From the NCBI RefSeq assembly GCF_029937755.1, contig NZ_JAPYPG010000002.1, positions 1-64,000 on the forward strand: 64,000 bases of DNA. The letters are read 5' to 3'. Position numbers and translations under genes: made by a program. Of the stretch, positions 15,983-25,373 are shown piece by piece. Every line of letters begins with the position of its first letter. The stretch's first letter is position 1. The notes below the pieces were generated by a model, which did not search any database, was not told the DNA's origin, and saw nothing but the letters and a program-made list of their open reading frames with translations. The stretch is from Henriciella sp. (GTDB lineage Bacteria; Pseudomonadota; Alphaproteobacteria; Caulobacterales; Hyphomonadaceae).

Positions 15983-17353
15983 TTAGATTGTCAAACCATC
16001 CGGAAATGGATGGGCAATTTTGAGCAGCTGGTCACGTCGAAAATTCAATGATCCTCCCTGCCCGTATTCCGGCCGGTTGTTCTTGTGACCCATAAGCGCG
16101 CAGCGGAGCCCATAATCGAGATTGCCTTCCAGCATGCGGTCCTCGAAGGAATGTCGCAGCGAATAGATGACGTGATCCTTGCTGGGCAGGAGTTCCCGCT
16201 GTTTGAACGCTTTCATGAGATTGGCCGAAACGAGTGTATTGCGGTCGTAATAGTGCTCGAAGCCGTTGGGGCAAAGTTTCATTGCTGGGAGCGCGACACC
16301 GACGAGCGGGATTTCGCGTTCTGAATCACTCGTTTTGAGTTCTCTGTTTTGTTCCGGCCGGATGATGATGTGCGGAATATCATGATCGAGCTGGATATCG
16401 TCCGGCCGCAGATTGACGATCTCACTGAGACGCGCGCCGGTCTCTATCAACAAGTAGATGATCACACGCAGCTCGAGCCGAAGTTCATCGAACATGCCCG
16501 GTGCCAGGATTTTAGTTCGCACCCACTCGTCACTGAATGAAGCGCGCTTCACCTTGGACTTGCCAGCAAAGAAAAAGCCGCGGAACGGATCTTCGACATC
16601 CGTTTGACCACGATACTTGAAGTACCGCAGGTAAAGCGAGCGCATGTTGCCGATGTGGCGATTGACCGTGTTTGGCGTAAATGGTTTCGAGCCATCCTTC
16701 TGCGGCAGCATGCGGGACTGCCACCAATCTCGGTAGCGCGTAGCGACATCTCTCGTGATGTCCAGCAGTGGGATGTCTCCTTCCCGTTCAATGAAATAGT
16801 CGATCGAGACCTGTTTGCGCTTCTCCCACGATTTCCGCTGGGCGTCCGACTTGTTGTACTGATCATCGAAGGCGATTTTCGAGACGTAGAGTTCGAAGGC
16901 TTCCGAAACGGTTGTCCGGTCCTTTTCCTCGGGCGCACCGCCAAGGAGCGCTTCAGCCTTCTCTTCGCCGGGCTCAGCGCCGCGATCGACCTTCCTCAGC
17001 CGGTCGATAATTTCTTCAATGTCTAGCTGGGTGGCGACTTCCTCGACCGGGCGGTACACGAAGCCCTCTGCCATCGCACGGGCAACTGCGGCACGATGGC
17101 GCTCAGCGGCAGCGCGGCTACGTGAGCGCTCGGTATCCTGGGCCTGGAGCGCGAGGCTGCTCCACAGCGCGTCATCTGCTTCCGCGAGGCCATTGCGCCG
17201 CATCATGGCGACTTCTAAGGATTGGGTGCGCAGAGCGACCTGAATCAGGCAGCGCTTGTCAACATCTTTAAAGCGTTGTGGAACGCGCCGCACATAGTGC
17301 CACCAGCCGCCGCGAGCCTTTAGAAATTTTGTGCCAAGTGAGAAATGCTTCAT
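15983..17353 (-). CDS. int: Tyrosine-type site-specific integrase
   Basis: A 456-residue tyrosine recombinase. The N-terminus (LKARGGWWHYVRRVPQRFKDVD) is the DUF6538-type domain, followed by a SAM-like core-binding domain (about 130-260) and the catalytic domain. The latter has Arg near 308 (ETGARLSEI), YSLRH near 397-401 (Tyr where many relatives have His in box II), His423 (MGHKNN) and the likely nucleophile Tyr430 (RPEYGQG). It starts 140 bp from the 3' end of tRNA-Asp and reads away from it, the usual layout for tRNA-targeting elements. It has no evident Shine-Dalgarno site; direct repeats lie just upstream. It converges with the protease gene. Confidence 0.93.
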   Translation of the reverse strand: MKHFSLGTKFLKARGGWWHYVRRVPQRFKDVDKRCLIQVALRTQSLEVAMMRRNGLAEADDALWSSLALQAQDTERSRSRAAAERHRAAVARAMAEGFVYRPVEEVATQLDIEEIIDRLRKVDRGAEPGEEKAEALLGGAPEEKDRTTVSEAFELYVSKIAFDDQYNKSDAQRKSWEKRKQVSIDYFIEREGDIPLLDITRDVATRYRDWWQSRMLPQKDGSKPFTPNTVNRHIGNMRSLYLRYFKYRGQTDVEDPFRGFFFAGKSKVKRASFSDEWVRTKILAPGMFDELRLELRVIIYLLIETGARLSEIVNLRPDDIQLDHDIPHIIIRPEQNRELKTSDSEREIPLVGVALPAMKLCPNGFEHYYDRNTLVSANLMKAFKQRELLPSKDHVIYSLRHSFEDRMLEGNLDYGLRCALMGHKNNRPEYGQGGSLNFRRDQLLKIAHPFPDGLTI

Positions 17354-17359
17354 CGCCGT

Positions 17360-17404
17360 TTGTAGTGCAAAAAGTTTGCATTTTGTGGTGCAAATTGTAG
17401 TGCA
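17360..17404. repeat. Three direct repeats TTGTRGTGCA between int and tRNA-Asp
   Basis: TTGTAGTGCA (17360-17369), TTGTGGTGCA (17383-17392) and TTGTAGTGCA (17395-17404) lie in the same orientation, starting 6 bp before the int start codon. Positions between the integrase gene and the crossover site fit arm-type integrase sites or an int autoregulation operator. Confidence 0.6.
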
Positions 17405-17492
17405 CGACCGGCGAAAAGGCGTGGAGAACCCGAGGATTCTCCAGTATTTTCAATGATTTCAAGGGATCTGGCGGTTACCATTTCCGGAGAAA

Positions 17493-17569
17493 TGGCGCGA
17501 GTGACGGGGCTCGAACCCGCGACCTCCGGCGTGACAGGCCGGCACTCTAACCAACTGAGCTACACCCGC
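17493..17569 (-). tRNA. tRNA-Asp (anticodon GTC)
   Basis: A 77-nt cloverleaf with encoded CCA: acceptor GCGGGTG/CACTCGC, D-arm TAGCTCAGTTGGTTAGAG, anticodon loop CTGTCAC with GTC, and T-arm GGGTTCGAGCCC. It is complete, so the integrated element restored the 3' end. The 3' end faces the integrase gene. Confidence 0.97.
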
Positions 17570-17707
17570 ACAGATCGGCCACCGCATTTCGCGGTGAGGC
17601 GCCTGATTAGACAAGCGGGCCGGGGTGGTCAAGCGGGAACTGCCATGAGAATGCCATGACTTGCAGCTACGTCTGCACCCAACTTCAGAAACAACCGTTC
17701 GGACCCC

Positions 17708-20275
17708 ATGAAACGTATTCTTTTGATTGCCGGCGCGGGATTTGGCCTCCTGATCCTGGTCATTGCCGTCCTCCCCTTTCTCATCCCCTCCTCTGTCTAC
17801 AAGACGCAGATAGAAAAGGCGGCAAGCAAGGCTCTGGGTCGTGATGTCACTGTCGAGGGCGACGCCAGTATTTCTATATTTCCGGTGATCTCCGCATCGA
17901 TCGAGAATGTATCCGTCGCCAATGCCGAGGGCTTTGACGAGCCCGCCATGATCTCAGCGGGATCGCTTCGGGGCTCCGTTCAACTCTGGCCGCTATTCAC
18001 GCGCCGGGTGGCGGTAGACGAAATCACTTTTGAGGACGCAACGGTCTTGCTGACACGGCTTGAGGATGGCCGCGTCAATTGGGTGCTGGGGAATTCGGAT
18101 ACGGGGCCTGCCGAAAGCGAAGATGCAGGCGGCACCTCCCTCAACACGAGCATAGACAAGGCGCGTCTGCGCAATGCCAAACTTGTCTATGAGGATCTTC
18201 AGGCAGGAACCCGCTACGAACTGAACGAACTCGACGCCGAAGCCTCACTGAAATCCCCTGAAAAGCCACTCAACTTGCGGGCGGACGGGCTCTTCCAGAG
18301 TGAAAGGTTCGAGCTGAATCTGACACTCTCATCTCCACAGTCACTCATGGACGGTAGCGAGACATCCCTTGATGCGCAGCTAGGTTCAAATCTTGGCAAT
18401 CTGAGCTTTGATGGCCTGTTGACCACTACGGAACCTGTCGCCGTGTCCGGACAATTCACGGCGAATCTGCCTCAACTCGGAGAAGTATCGAGATTTCTCC
18501 AGCTCGACCTGCCATTAAATGTCGAGCCGCTTGGCGGTCTGAAGACGTCTGGAACGATTGAAGGCCAACTGCCTGACCTGACGATTGCCTTTGCGGACCT
18601 TGTCCTGTCCGGTGACGGCTTGAACGTAAATTATGATGGCACGGTTTCCCTGACCCCCTCTCCCACGCTCGACGGAAGCGGGAGCATTGCTATCCGGGAT
18701 GCCTATACACTCACCCAGCAATTGGGACTGACGATGGATATCCTTCAGCCTATTCGGCAAGTCTCGGTGGAGTCCAACGTTCAGGGGCCGCTGGATAGCC
18801 TACAGCTTTCCGGCCTGGACGCCCGCACCAACGGGCCAAACTTGTCAGCAACCTATCGAGGCGGTCTGAGCCTCGGGGACCCAGGCGCGCTCGGTGGCAA
18901 CGTGAATATCGAGTCCGGGCAACTCCGAACACTGCTGTCCCAGTTGGGCGTCATGCTTCCTGAAGGCGATAATCTGAAGACGGCCCGACTTGCAGGCCGC
19001 CTGACCGGCACCCTGAAAAAACCGACCATAGAGAACGGCACTTATGTGCTCGACAAGGCAGAAGCCCAGGGCACCCTCGCCGCCGACCTGCAAGGTACAA
19101 AACCATCAATCGAGGCCAACCTTGCCCTCCCGCTTCTGGATCTTTCACCATTCCTGGGCGGGAAGACAGATCCCTCAGGGTCTGGCAATGCCGGTTCTGA
19201 CTGGAGCGACGAACCTCTCGACCTTGAGGCCCTAAAGAGCGTGAATGCAGAGCTGAAACTGAAAGCCGACAAGGTTCTTCTGAATTCGATCACTCTGTCG
19301 AATGCAGATCTTGGCGTAACATTGAAAGACGGCCAGCTGACCGCAGCGCTCAACCGTTTCACGACATTTGGGGGCGACTGGCAGGGCCGTGGTCTTGTGG
19401 ACGTATCCGGCGACATTCCTCGCTATAACTTCAAGATGTCAGCCCAGAGTGTGCAGGCCGACAAACTCCTGGCCACACTGTCCGGTTTTGATCGGCTGGG
19501 TGGCGCAGGAGAATTTACTGTCGATATTGCATCGGATGGGTCGAGCATGCGCCAGATCGTCAACGCTCTGGATGGAACGGTCTCGCTCGACCTGCAGAAT
19601 GGCGTGCTCAAAGGCGTGAATCTCGGCCAGCTTGTTCGTTCTGCCGGCTCCCTTCGTGAGTCCCTGCAGTCGGGCGGACTTTCAATCGCATCACTGGGAA
19701 CAGCCGTCTCTCCGCAAGCCGAGACAGACTTCAGCAGCTTCTCAACATCTTTGAACATTCAAGACGGATTGGCCCAGGTCCAGTCTCTGACACTCATCAA
19801 TCCTGTTGTGGAGGTTGCCGGCACCGGCCAGATCAATCTGGGCGGACGAACCCTGGACCTCAAGCTCACTCCAGCAATCGACAAGCGTGGGAAAGGTGAT
19901 GCAGCTGCCGTGCAGGTAAATGGTATTCCCGTCCCTCTGCGCATTCAGGGAAGTTGGCTCTCTCCAAAGATCAGTCCGGACCTGTCCGGCTTGCAGCAAG
20001 CCCTTGCGGCGGCAGCGCGTGACGAGGCGGCAGGTCAGTTAAAGGACAAGCTTGGTGGGGGTCTCGGCTCAATCGTCTCGGAAGCCATTACGAAGAAGAA
20101 ATCCCCGGAGCCGACAACGTCTGCCAGTGGAGGCACTACTTCGGATACGGGAGAGACGGTTGAGACCACCGATGACCCCGAGGCTGTCGCCGAGGACGAC
20201 ACGGCTGACGAGGAAGACACTGAGGAAGAGGTGATCAAGGAGGTGTTAGGCTCGATTTTCGGGCCGAAACAGTAG
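17708..20275 (+). CDS. AsmA-family protein
   Basis: An 855-residue AsmA-type protein. It has one N-terminal membrane helix (IAGAGFGLLILVIAVLPFL), the conserved start YKTQIEKAASKALGRDVTVEGDASISIFP, a long repetitive beta-strand-rich periplasmic body, and the AsmA C-terminal block with GTVSLDLQNGVLKGVNLGQLVR and GTGQINLGGRTLDLKLTP. The end is a strongly acidic low-complexity tail. AsmA-like proteins bridge the envelope and affect lipid transport or outer-membrane assembly. It is the first chromosomal gene beyond tRNA-Asp. It converges with the PAS-GGDEF-EAL gene with 9 bp between stops. Confidence 0.9.
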   Translation: MKRILLIAGAGFGLLILVIAVLPFLIPSSVYKTQIEKAASKALGRDVTVEGDASISIFPVISASIENVSVANAEGFDEPAMISAGSLRGSVQLWPLFTRRVAVDEITFEDATVLLTRLEDGRVNWVLGNSDTGPAESEDAGGTSLNTSIDKARLRNAKLVYEDLQAGTRYELNELDAEASLKSPEKPLNLRADGLFQSERFELNLTLSSPQSLMDGSETSLDAQLGSNLGNLSFDGLLTTTEPVAVSGQFTANLPQLGEVSRFLQLDLPLNVEPLGGLKTSGTIEGQLPDLTIAFADLVLSGDGLNVNYDGTVSLTPSPTLDGSGSIAIRDAYTLTQQLGLTMDILQPIRQVSVESNVQGPLDSLQLSGLDARTNGPNLSATYRGGLSLGDPGALGGNVNIESGQLRTLLSQLGVMLPEGDNLKTARLAGRLTGTLKKPTIENGTYVLDKAEAQGTLAADLQGTKPSIEANLALPLLDLSPFLGGKTDPSGSGNAGSDWSDEPLDLEALKSVNAELKLKADKVLLNSITLSNADLGVTLKDGQLTAALNRFTTFGGDWQGRGLVDVSGDIPRYNFKMSAQSVQADKLLATLSGFDRLGGAGEFTVDIASDGSSMRQIVNALDGTVSLDLQNGVLKGVNLGQLVRSAGSLRESLQSGGLSIASLGTAVSPQAETDFSSFSTSLNIQDGLAQVQSLTLINPVVEVAGTGQINLGGRTLDLKLTPAIDKRGKGDAAAVQVNGIPVPLRIQGSWLSPKISPDLSGLQQALAAAARDEAAGQLKDKLGGGLGSIVSEAITKKKSPEPTTSASGGTTSDTGETVETTDDPEAVAEDDTADEEDTEEEVIKEVLGSIFGPKQ

Positions 20276-20284
20276 TTCAGCCTG

Positions 20285-22726
20285 CTAGCCTGTCACCAGC
20301 TTAGGTCCGGACTTTTCGAGCACTGTGCGTTCGGAAGCAGTCCGGCCCTCAGGATGTAGGTCTTTATCATCAGACGAGAGCACTTCATCAGGCTCCCTGA
20401 TGGGGAAAAGATGCGCCAGACGCTCAAGGGGCTGGGGACGGCTTATGAGGTAGCCCTGAAGTTCGTCGCATCCGATCTCCGTCAGGAATTCCTTCTGAAG
20501 TTCAGTTTCGACGCCTTCGGCTGTACAGGTCATGTTAAGCGCCTTGGCCAGTTGCAGCGTAGCTCTCGTAATCGCCCTGCTGTCATCACTGTGATCGATA
20601 TCGGCAACGAAGCTCTTGTCGATCTTCAATTTGTCGAAAGGGAAACGCCGCAGATAGTTGAGCGACGAGAATCCTGTCCCAAAGTCATCCAGCGATATCC
20701 GGAGGCCAACCTCCTTCAACTGACGCAAGCGTTCAAGCGTGAAGTCGGTGTCGCTCATCAACACTGATTCCGTGATTTCAAGTTCGAGCCTCGATGGCTC
20801 GATCTGATTTGCCGCAAGACCATTCATGATCGTGGTCAGGAGGCTTGAGCTATGGATCTGCAGAGGTGAAATGTTCACCGCAACACGCATGTCATCCGGT
20901 AGCCGCCGGGCCGCACTCAAGGCTTCACGAAGGGCCCAGTCGCCCAGGCGCGTAATGATGCCGCTGTCCTCAGCATGCTGAATGAAGTTTCCGGGACCAA
21001 TCATGCCACGGGTCGGATGTTTCCACCGTAGCAGTGTCTCGCAGCCGACGATCTTCCCTGTGCGAACACACATCTGTGGCTGGAAAAACATGAGAAGCTC
21101 ATTGTTTTCTAGTGCGCGGTGAAGGTCCACCTCCGTTTCCCGGCGAAGACGGGCGCGCTCGGCAAGTTCCTGCGAAAACATACACCAGGTCCGCTTGCCG
21201 GCTTCCTTGGCCTGGTAGAGCGCAAGATCGGCATGCTTAAGCAGGGTCTGGATGTCCATATTGTGCTGCTCGATGACACGCACGCCTATGCTGGCACCGC
21301 AGTGCACCGTTGACCCCCAGATATCGTATGGGGAGTTCAGCAGCTCACTCATGCGCTTCACGAGCGTGAAGAGGTCTTCCTGGTCTTTGCATTCGACCAG
21401 AACAGCGAATTCGTCCCCGCCCAGACGTGCGACGACGTCTGCGCGGGGCGCGCTTCGGGTCAGGCGGGCCGCAACCTGACACAGGAGTTCATCACCGGCC
21501 GGGTGGCCGAGAGTGTCATTAACCCACTTGAAATTATCGAGGTCGAGCCACAACAGCGCGCGAGTGCATCCCGCTTCGACAGCTCTCAGCGATGCTTTTT
21601 CCAGGTGCTCGTGGAGACATGCGCGGTTCGGCAGCGACGTCAGAGGATCATAATGCGCCATGAAGGCAATCCGGTCCTCAATCGCTTTTGACTGAGAGAT
21701 GTCGGACGCGACACCGCGAAACCCCAGGAAGTTGCCGCTTGGATCATAAATCGGCTTGCCCGTGAGCGACCACCAGGTGTCTACTTTGCCATCGACTTCC
21801 ATGACAAGATCGCGAAAGCCCTGCTCCTCAGTAAGACACCGCACCAACGTGCGCTTGGTATCTGAGTCCTCAAACAGCGTGTCCAGGCGTATGCCTTTTG
21901 CCATGGCCTCAAACGTAGCGTTATCGCCGAGGGCCGGCATGGGGATTTCGACAAAGACACCATCGGTGTCAGTCTGCCACAGCCAATCGGAAGTACTCTC
22001 TTCAAAGTCCCGCAGGAGCAGACTGATCAGTTGCGCCTGCTGCTGGACCGCCACGCCACTCAAATGTTGCTCGACGAACTGACGATACGACCAGCGGATC
22101 GATATCCATAAGACACTCGCATAAACAATGGCGAGCACTGAGAGAAAATCGTTTCGCGGATCTTGTCCCAGCTGCAAACCCACAACGAAACCGATCGTTG
22201 TCGGGATCAGAAAAGCGAGCGCAGCTTCAGGAATACGGCTGATCAGAATGACGCCGCCAAACATCATCCCGGCAATAATAACGCTAACTGCAAGCTGGCT
22301 GGTATGATCAGCGAAGGGCATGATCAATAGGGGTAGTATCCCCCAAACCAGCCCCAGACACGACGCAAACCGTGTGAATCGATCGATACTTTGCTGCGTC
22401 CGGCGTGCCGAGATTGCCTGGCCGGGTTCGCGTTTTCTGGCCTTTGCCCGCGCGCGCATGTTGGCGACCAGCATGACGACAGTGCCGACCAGAAGCGTGA
22501 AGCTCCATATCCCCAGAAGACGATTGGCCGGGGTGTCCCAGAAGGACATGATCACAACAGCTGCGTTTATCAGGTTCGCCATAGCCATGACAGGCGTGAG
22601 GCGGCCGACAGTTTCCAGTTGCTTGACCCGTATTGTCGGTGCTTCTTCCTCAGGGACGTCAACCGGTGTCACAAGGCTTGCAATCGAATAGCTGTCGCTA
22701 TTCTTTGCCTGCAGCGATTTAACCAT
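20285..22726 (-). CDS. Membrane PAS-GGDEF-EAL cyclic-di-GMP signalling protein
   Basis: An 813-residue protein. The N-terminal 215 residues contain about six hydrophobic helices in three pairs (for example FASCLGLVWGILPLLIMPFA). A PAS-like domain (about 230-345) follows with WWSLTGKPIYDPSGNFLGFRG. The GGDEF domain has the intact ARLGGDEFAVLVE, and the EAL domain has ETLLRWKHPTRG, DDFGTGFSSLNYLRRFPFDK and AEGVE. Both catalytic signatures look complete, so it may both make and degrade c-di-GMP. It is divergent from glpK with a 125-bp spacer. The ligand of the membrane part is unknown. Confidence 0.93.
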   Translation of the reverse strand: MVKSLQAKNSDSYSIASLVTPVDVPEEEAPTIRVKQLETVGRLTPVMAMANLINAAVVIMSFWDTPANRLLGIWSFTLLVGTVVMLVANMRARAKARKREPGQAISARRTQQSIDRFTRFASCLGLVWGILPLLIMPFADHTSQLAVSVIIAGMMFGGVILISRIPEAALAFLIPTTIGFVVGLQLGQDPRNDFLSVLAIVYASVLWISIRWSYRQFVEQHLSGVAVQQQAQLISLLLRDFEESTSDWLWQTDTDGVFVEIPMPALGDNATFEAMAKGIRLDTLFEDSDTKRTLVRCLTEEQGFRDLVMEVDGKVDTWWSLTGKPIYDPSGNFLGFRGVASDISQSKAIEDRIAFMAHYDPLTSLPNRACLHEHLEKASLRAVEAGCTRALLWLDLDNFKWVNDTLGHPAGDELLCQVAARLTRSAPRADVVARLGGDEFAVLVECKDQEDLFTLVKRMSELLNSPYDIWGSTVHCGASIGVRVIEQHNMDIQTLLKHADLALYQAKEAGKRTWCMFSQELAERARLRRETEVDLHRALENNELLMFFQPQMCVRTGKIVGCETLLRWKHPTRGMIGPGNFIQHAEDSGIITRLGDWALREALSAARRLPDDMRVAVNISPLQIHSSSLLTTIMNGLAANQIEPSRLELEITESVLMSDTDFTLERLRQLKEVGLRISLDDFGTGFSSLNYLRRFPFDKLKIDKSFVADIDHSDDSRAITRATLQLAKALNMTCTAEGVETELQKEFLTEIGCDELQGYLISRPQPLERLAHLFPIREPDEVLSSDDKDLHPEGRTASERTVLEKSGPKLVTG

Positions 22727-22851
22727 CCGGAACTCCCCAAACCGATGGGTTCGGAGAGTTGCTTAACCGAAAACCGTGAACGCTGAGGCACCCTGAAAGA
22801 TCAAATTTCAACTATCTGGCCGTTTCAGATCAATCGCACTAGGGTTCCACC

Positions 22852-24366
22852 ATGGCTTCAAATTCCCTAATTCTTGCAATTGACCAAGGTACTACGTCCA
22901 GCCGCGCACTGATCTTCGATGAGCGTGGCCGTGTTGTGGGGGCGGCGCAATCCGAGTTCAATCAGCATTACCCCTCTTCCGGATGGGTTGAGCATGATCC
23001 AGAGGATATCTGGGCAACAACACTTCAAACGGCTCGAGAGGCCATCAAGGCTGCCGAGCAAAGCAACGGTGGAGAAGTGGTGTGCATCGGCATCACGAAC
23101 CAGCGGGAAACCACACTTGCCTGGGACAGGACAACAGGAAAGCCCGTCTCTAACGCAATCGTCTGGCAGGATCGCCGAACTGCTCCAGCTTGCGTCGCTC
23201 TTCGCAAACAGGGCCTTCAGCAGGAAATCAGCGAGCGGACTGGCCTGACAATCGACCCATATTTCTCGGGCACGAAGCTGTCATGGATCCTGGAGAACGT
23301 CGAAGGGGCGAGAGCGCTTGCCGATCAGGGCAAACTCGCTTTCGGGACAGTCGATTCTTTTCTTATATACCGCCTTACAGGCGGACGCGTTCACGTCACA
23401 GACGAAACAAACGCCAGCCGCACCCTGCTTTATGATATCCGCAATGGGACCTGGGATAAGAGAATGCTCGACATTCTCGATATCCCTGAAAGTGTCTTGC
23501 CTGACATCCGTCCGAGCGCGGCTTTTTTTGGAGAAACAGCGCCGGAAATATTTGGGCGCCCCCTGCCAATTCTTGGAGTAGCCGGTGATCAGCAGGCCGC
23601 CGCGTTCGGGCAGGCCTGCTGGCGCCCCGGAATGATCAAGAGCACCTATGGAACCGGTTGCTTCCTGCTGGCAAGCACCGGCGACAATCTTCTGTATTCC
23701 AAGAGTGGCCTGCTCACGACGGTGTCATGCCGTATCGGAGATCAACGCCAGTTTGCAATGGAAGGATCGATATTTATTGCGGGCGCTGTGTCCCAATGGC
23801 TTCGCGATGAACTGAAGATCATTGAATCTGCTGAAGAAACAGAAGCCTTGGCCGCATCTCTTTTGGGGAATGAGGGCGTCTACCTTGTGCCGGCCTTCAC
23901 TGGGCTCGGAGCGCCACATTGGGATGCCGGCGCCAGAGGAACCTTGTTCGGTCTAGCCCGCAATTCCGGACGAAATGTCATTGCTCGTGCGGCGCTGGAG
24001 TCGGTTGCGTATCAGACCCATGATCTGATTGCGTGTCTTGAACAAGATGGGCTTTCAGTCGAGACCATTCGCGTCGATGGCGGCATGGTTGAAAATAATT
24101 GGTTCCTGCAGTTTCTCGCAGATATCCTCAGTGTCCGTATCGACCGGCCCGAAATCATCGAGAGTACGGCCCGGGGGGCTGCATTTCTCGCCGGGCTCGA
24201 AGCTGGCATCTATTCCGATCTCGGAACTCTGGAAGCACTGTGGCAGGCTGATCGCAGCTTCACGGCGACTATCCCTGACAAGGACCGCCATCGCCTGATT
24301 TCTGGATGGGAAAAGGCGGTGAAAGCCACGCTCTACCACTCCGCATTGATGAATGGCGAAGCCTGA
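22852..24366 (+). CDS. glpK: Glycerol kinase
   Basis: A 504-residue FGGY-family kinase converting glycerol and ATP to glycerol 3-phosphate. It shows [19 protein letters not shown] (phosphate loop), [31 protein letters not shown], the FGGY signature region around [17 protein letters not shown], and [19 protein letters not shown] near the C-terminus. Length is normal for GlpK. No glycerol facilitator or glycerol 3-phosphate dehydrogenase gene is adjacent. tRNA-Pro follows on the opposite strand. Confidence 0.96.
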   Translation: MASNSLILAIDQGTTSSRALIFDERGRVVGAAQSEFNQHYPSSGWVEHDPEDIWATTLQTAREAIKAAEQSNGGEVVCIGITNQRETTLAWDRTTGKPVSNAIVWQDRRTAPACVALRKQGLQQEISERTGLTIDPYFSGTKLSWILENVEGARALADQGKLAFGTVDSFLIYRLTGGRVHVTDETNASRTLLYDIRNGTWDKRMLDILDIPESVLPDIRPSAAFFGETAPEIFGRPLPILGVAGDQQAAAFGQACWRPGMIKSTYGTGCFLLASTGDNLLYSKSGLLTTVSCRIGDQRQFAMEGSIFIAGAVSQWLRDELKIIESAEETEALAASLLGNEGVYLVPAFTGLGAPHWDAGARGTLFGLARNSGRNVIARAALESVAYQTHDLIACLEQDGLSVETIRVDGGMVENNWFLQFLADILSVRIDRPEIIESTARGAAFLAGLEAGIYSDLGTLEALWQADRSFTATIPDKDRHRLISGWEKAVKATLYHSALMNGEA

Positions 24367-24385
24367 CGTTCACAGGGGTAAAGGA

Positions 24386-24462
24386 TGGTCGGAGCGGCGG
24401 GATTCGAACCCACGACCCCTTGTCCCCCAGACAAGTGCGCTACCGGGCTGCGCTACGCTCCG
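24386..24462 (-). tRNA. tRNA-Pro (anticodon GGG)
   Basis: A 77-nt cloverleaf with encoded CCA: acceptor CGGAGCG/CGCTCCG, D-arm AGCGCAGCCCGGTAGCGC, anticodon stem CTTGT/ACAAG with loop CTGGGGG, and T-arm GGGTTCGAATCCC. It lies between glpK and the merR-like gene, in the direction of the plsX-fabH-ihfA-merR operon. Confidence 0.96.
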
Positions 24463-24516
24463 ACGTGGTGTGCTTTAATCGTGCATGCGGGCGAATGCAA
24501 TCGCCTCGACTGTGCC

Positions 24517-25008
24517 TCAGGCCGCTTTTGACAGCCGCGCTTTGTCGAGCCGTGCTTTTATGTCGACCAGGTCAGCCAGCATCGATTCAAGACGGCCTCT
24601 GGAATCGCCATCTTTCGAAAGCCCGCCCTCGCTTGCCCCAAACGCACTGCGGATGGTTTCCTGCAGTTCACGGGCGGGGCTGGTTGAGGGCGCTTCGGAG
24701 TTGTTGGCCGAGAGAATGGCCTGGCCGGCCAACACTTTCTCGATCCCCTGTTCATTGATCAGCTGCTGAGCGCCCTTGAGGGTCATTCCCCGCTCGTGAA
24801 CGAGAAGCTGAATGGCACGTAGAGCTTCCATGTCCTCCGGCCGAAACATCCGCCGGCCGTCCGGACGCTTCATGGGCTTGAGGTATTTGGTGAACTTTCC
24901 TTCCCAGTATCTCAGGACATGAGGCTGCAGGCCGAGTTCATCAGCCGCCTCACCAATGGAACGATAGGCATCGGCGGACTTTTCGATACGCTTGGCAGCT
25001 GCAGACAT
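24517..25008 (-). CDS. MerR-family transcriptional regulator
   Basis: A 163-residue protein with an N-terminal MerR HTH (SIGEAADELGLQPHVLRYWE), the wing region KPMKRPDGRRMFRPEDMEAL and a following helix (LLVHERGMTLKGAQQLINEQ). The C-terminal part is variable and lacks metal-binding cysteines. It lies 18 bp after ihfA, the standard alphaproteobacterial plsX-fabH-ihfA-merR arrangement. The genes it regulates are unknown. Confidence 0.9.
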   Translation of the reverse strand: MSAAAKRIEKSADAYRSIGEAADELGLQPHVLRYWEGKFTKYLKPMKRPDGRRMFRPEDMEALRAIQLLVHERGMTLKGAQQLINEQGIEKVLAGQAILSANNSEAPSTSPARELQETIRSAFGASEGGLSKDGDSRGRLESMLADLVDIKARLDKARLSKAA

Positions 25009-25026
25009 GGGGGACTTCCTCTCTCG

Positions 25027-25323
25027 TCAATCTTCTGTTTCGACCTTGCTTTTCAGCATTGGAGAGGGCTTGAACGTGACCACGCGCCGCGCAGAGATCT
25101 TGGCTTCAACACCCGTCTTGGGGTTGCGCCCTGCCCTGGCGGATTTTTTCCGAACAACGAAATTCCCGAAACGTGAAAGCTTGACTTCGCTTTCGTGCTC
25201 CAGGCTCTTGCCGATCATATCGAGCATTCGATCCAAAATGTCGCCAGACTCCTGACGGGTCAGGCCGACCTCACGAACAATCGCATCGGCAAGTTCTACT
25301 CGAGTGATGGTTTTGCTGGTCAC
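25027..25323 (-). CDS. ihfA: Integration host factor subunit alpha
   Basis: A 98-residue HU/IHF-family DNA-bending protein: ITRVELADAIVREVGLTRQE, VKLSRFGNFVVRKKSARAGR, NPKTGVEAKISARRVVTFKP. The GTG at 25323 is chosen because it has AGAGGAG 8 bp upstream and matches the usual N-terminus (TSKTITR). Upstream codons in frame lie within the fabH gap and lack similarity. The neighbours fabH and merR-like are typical for alphaproteobacterial ihfA. The protein acts as a heterodimer with IhfB, encoded elsewhere. Confidence 0.95.
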   Translation of the reverse strand: MTSKTITRVELADAIVREVGLTRQESGDILDRMLDMIGKSLEHESEVKLSRFGNFVVRKKSARAGRNPKTGVEAKISARRVVTFKPSPMLKSKVETED

Positions 25324-25373
25324 GTCATCAGCTCCTCTGGTTAACAGATACGGCTGATTTCTTAACGAAAGAA

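Larger units (their letters stand above)
1..17510. mobile_element. Integrated conjugative-type element (right-hand part), inserted at tRNA-Asp
   Basis: The stretch holds plasmid/ICE-type genes (ardA, parB-like, DUF736, traF, relaxase, trbL/F/G/I, DUF2274) and ends with a tyrosine integrase whose 5' end lies 140 bp from the 3' end of an intact tRNA-Asp gene, a classical integration target. Chromosomal housekeeping genes start right after the tRNA. No second copy of the tRNA 3' end was seen in 1-16 kb, so the other attachment site should lie left of the window, and whether the acetyltransferase at the far left belongs to the element is uncertain. The right boundary (within the tRNA 3' part) is inferred. 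The transfer region has an internal deletion, so self-transfer is unlikely. Confidence 0.8.

Noticed and set aside
1-16000. Second copy of the tRNA-Asp 3' end (left attachment site)
   Set aside because: No stretch matching the T-arm/acceptor end of tRNA-Asp was found by eye; it likely lies outside the window.
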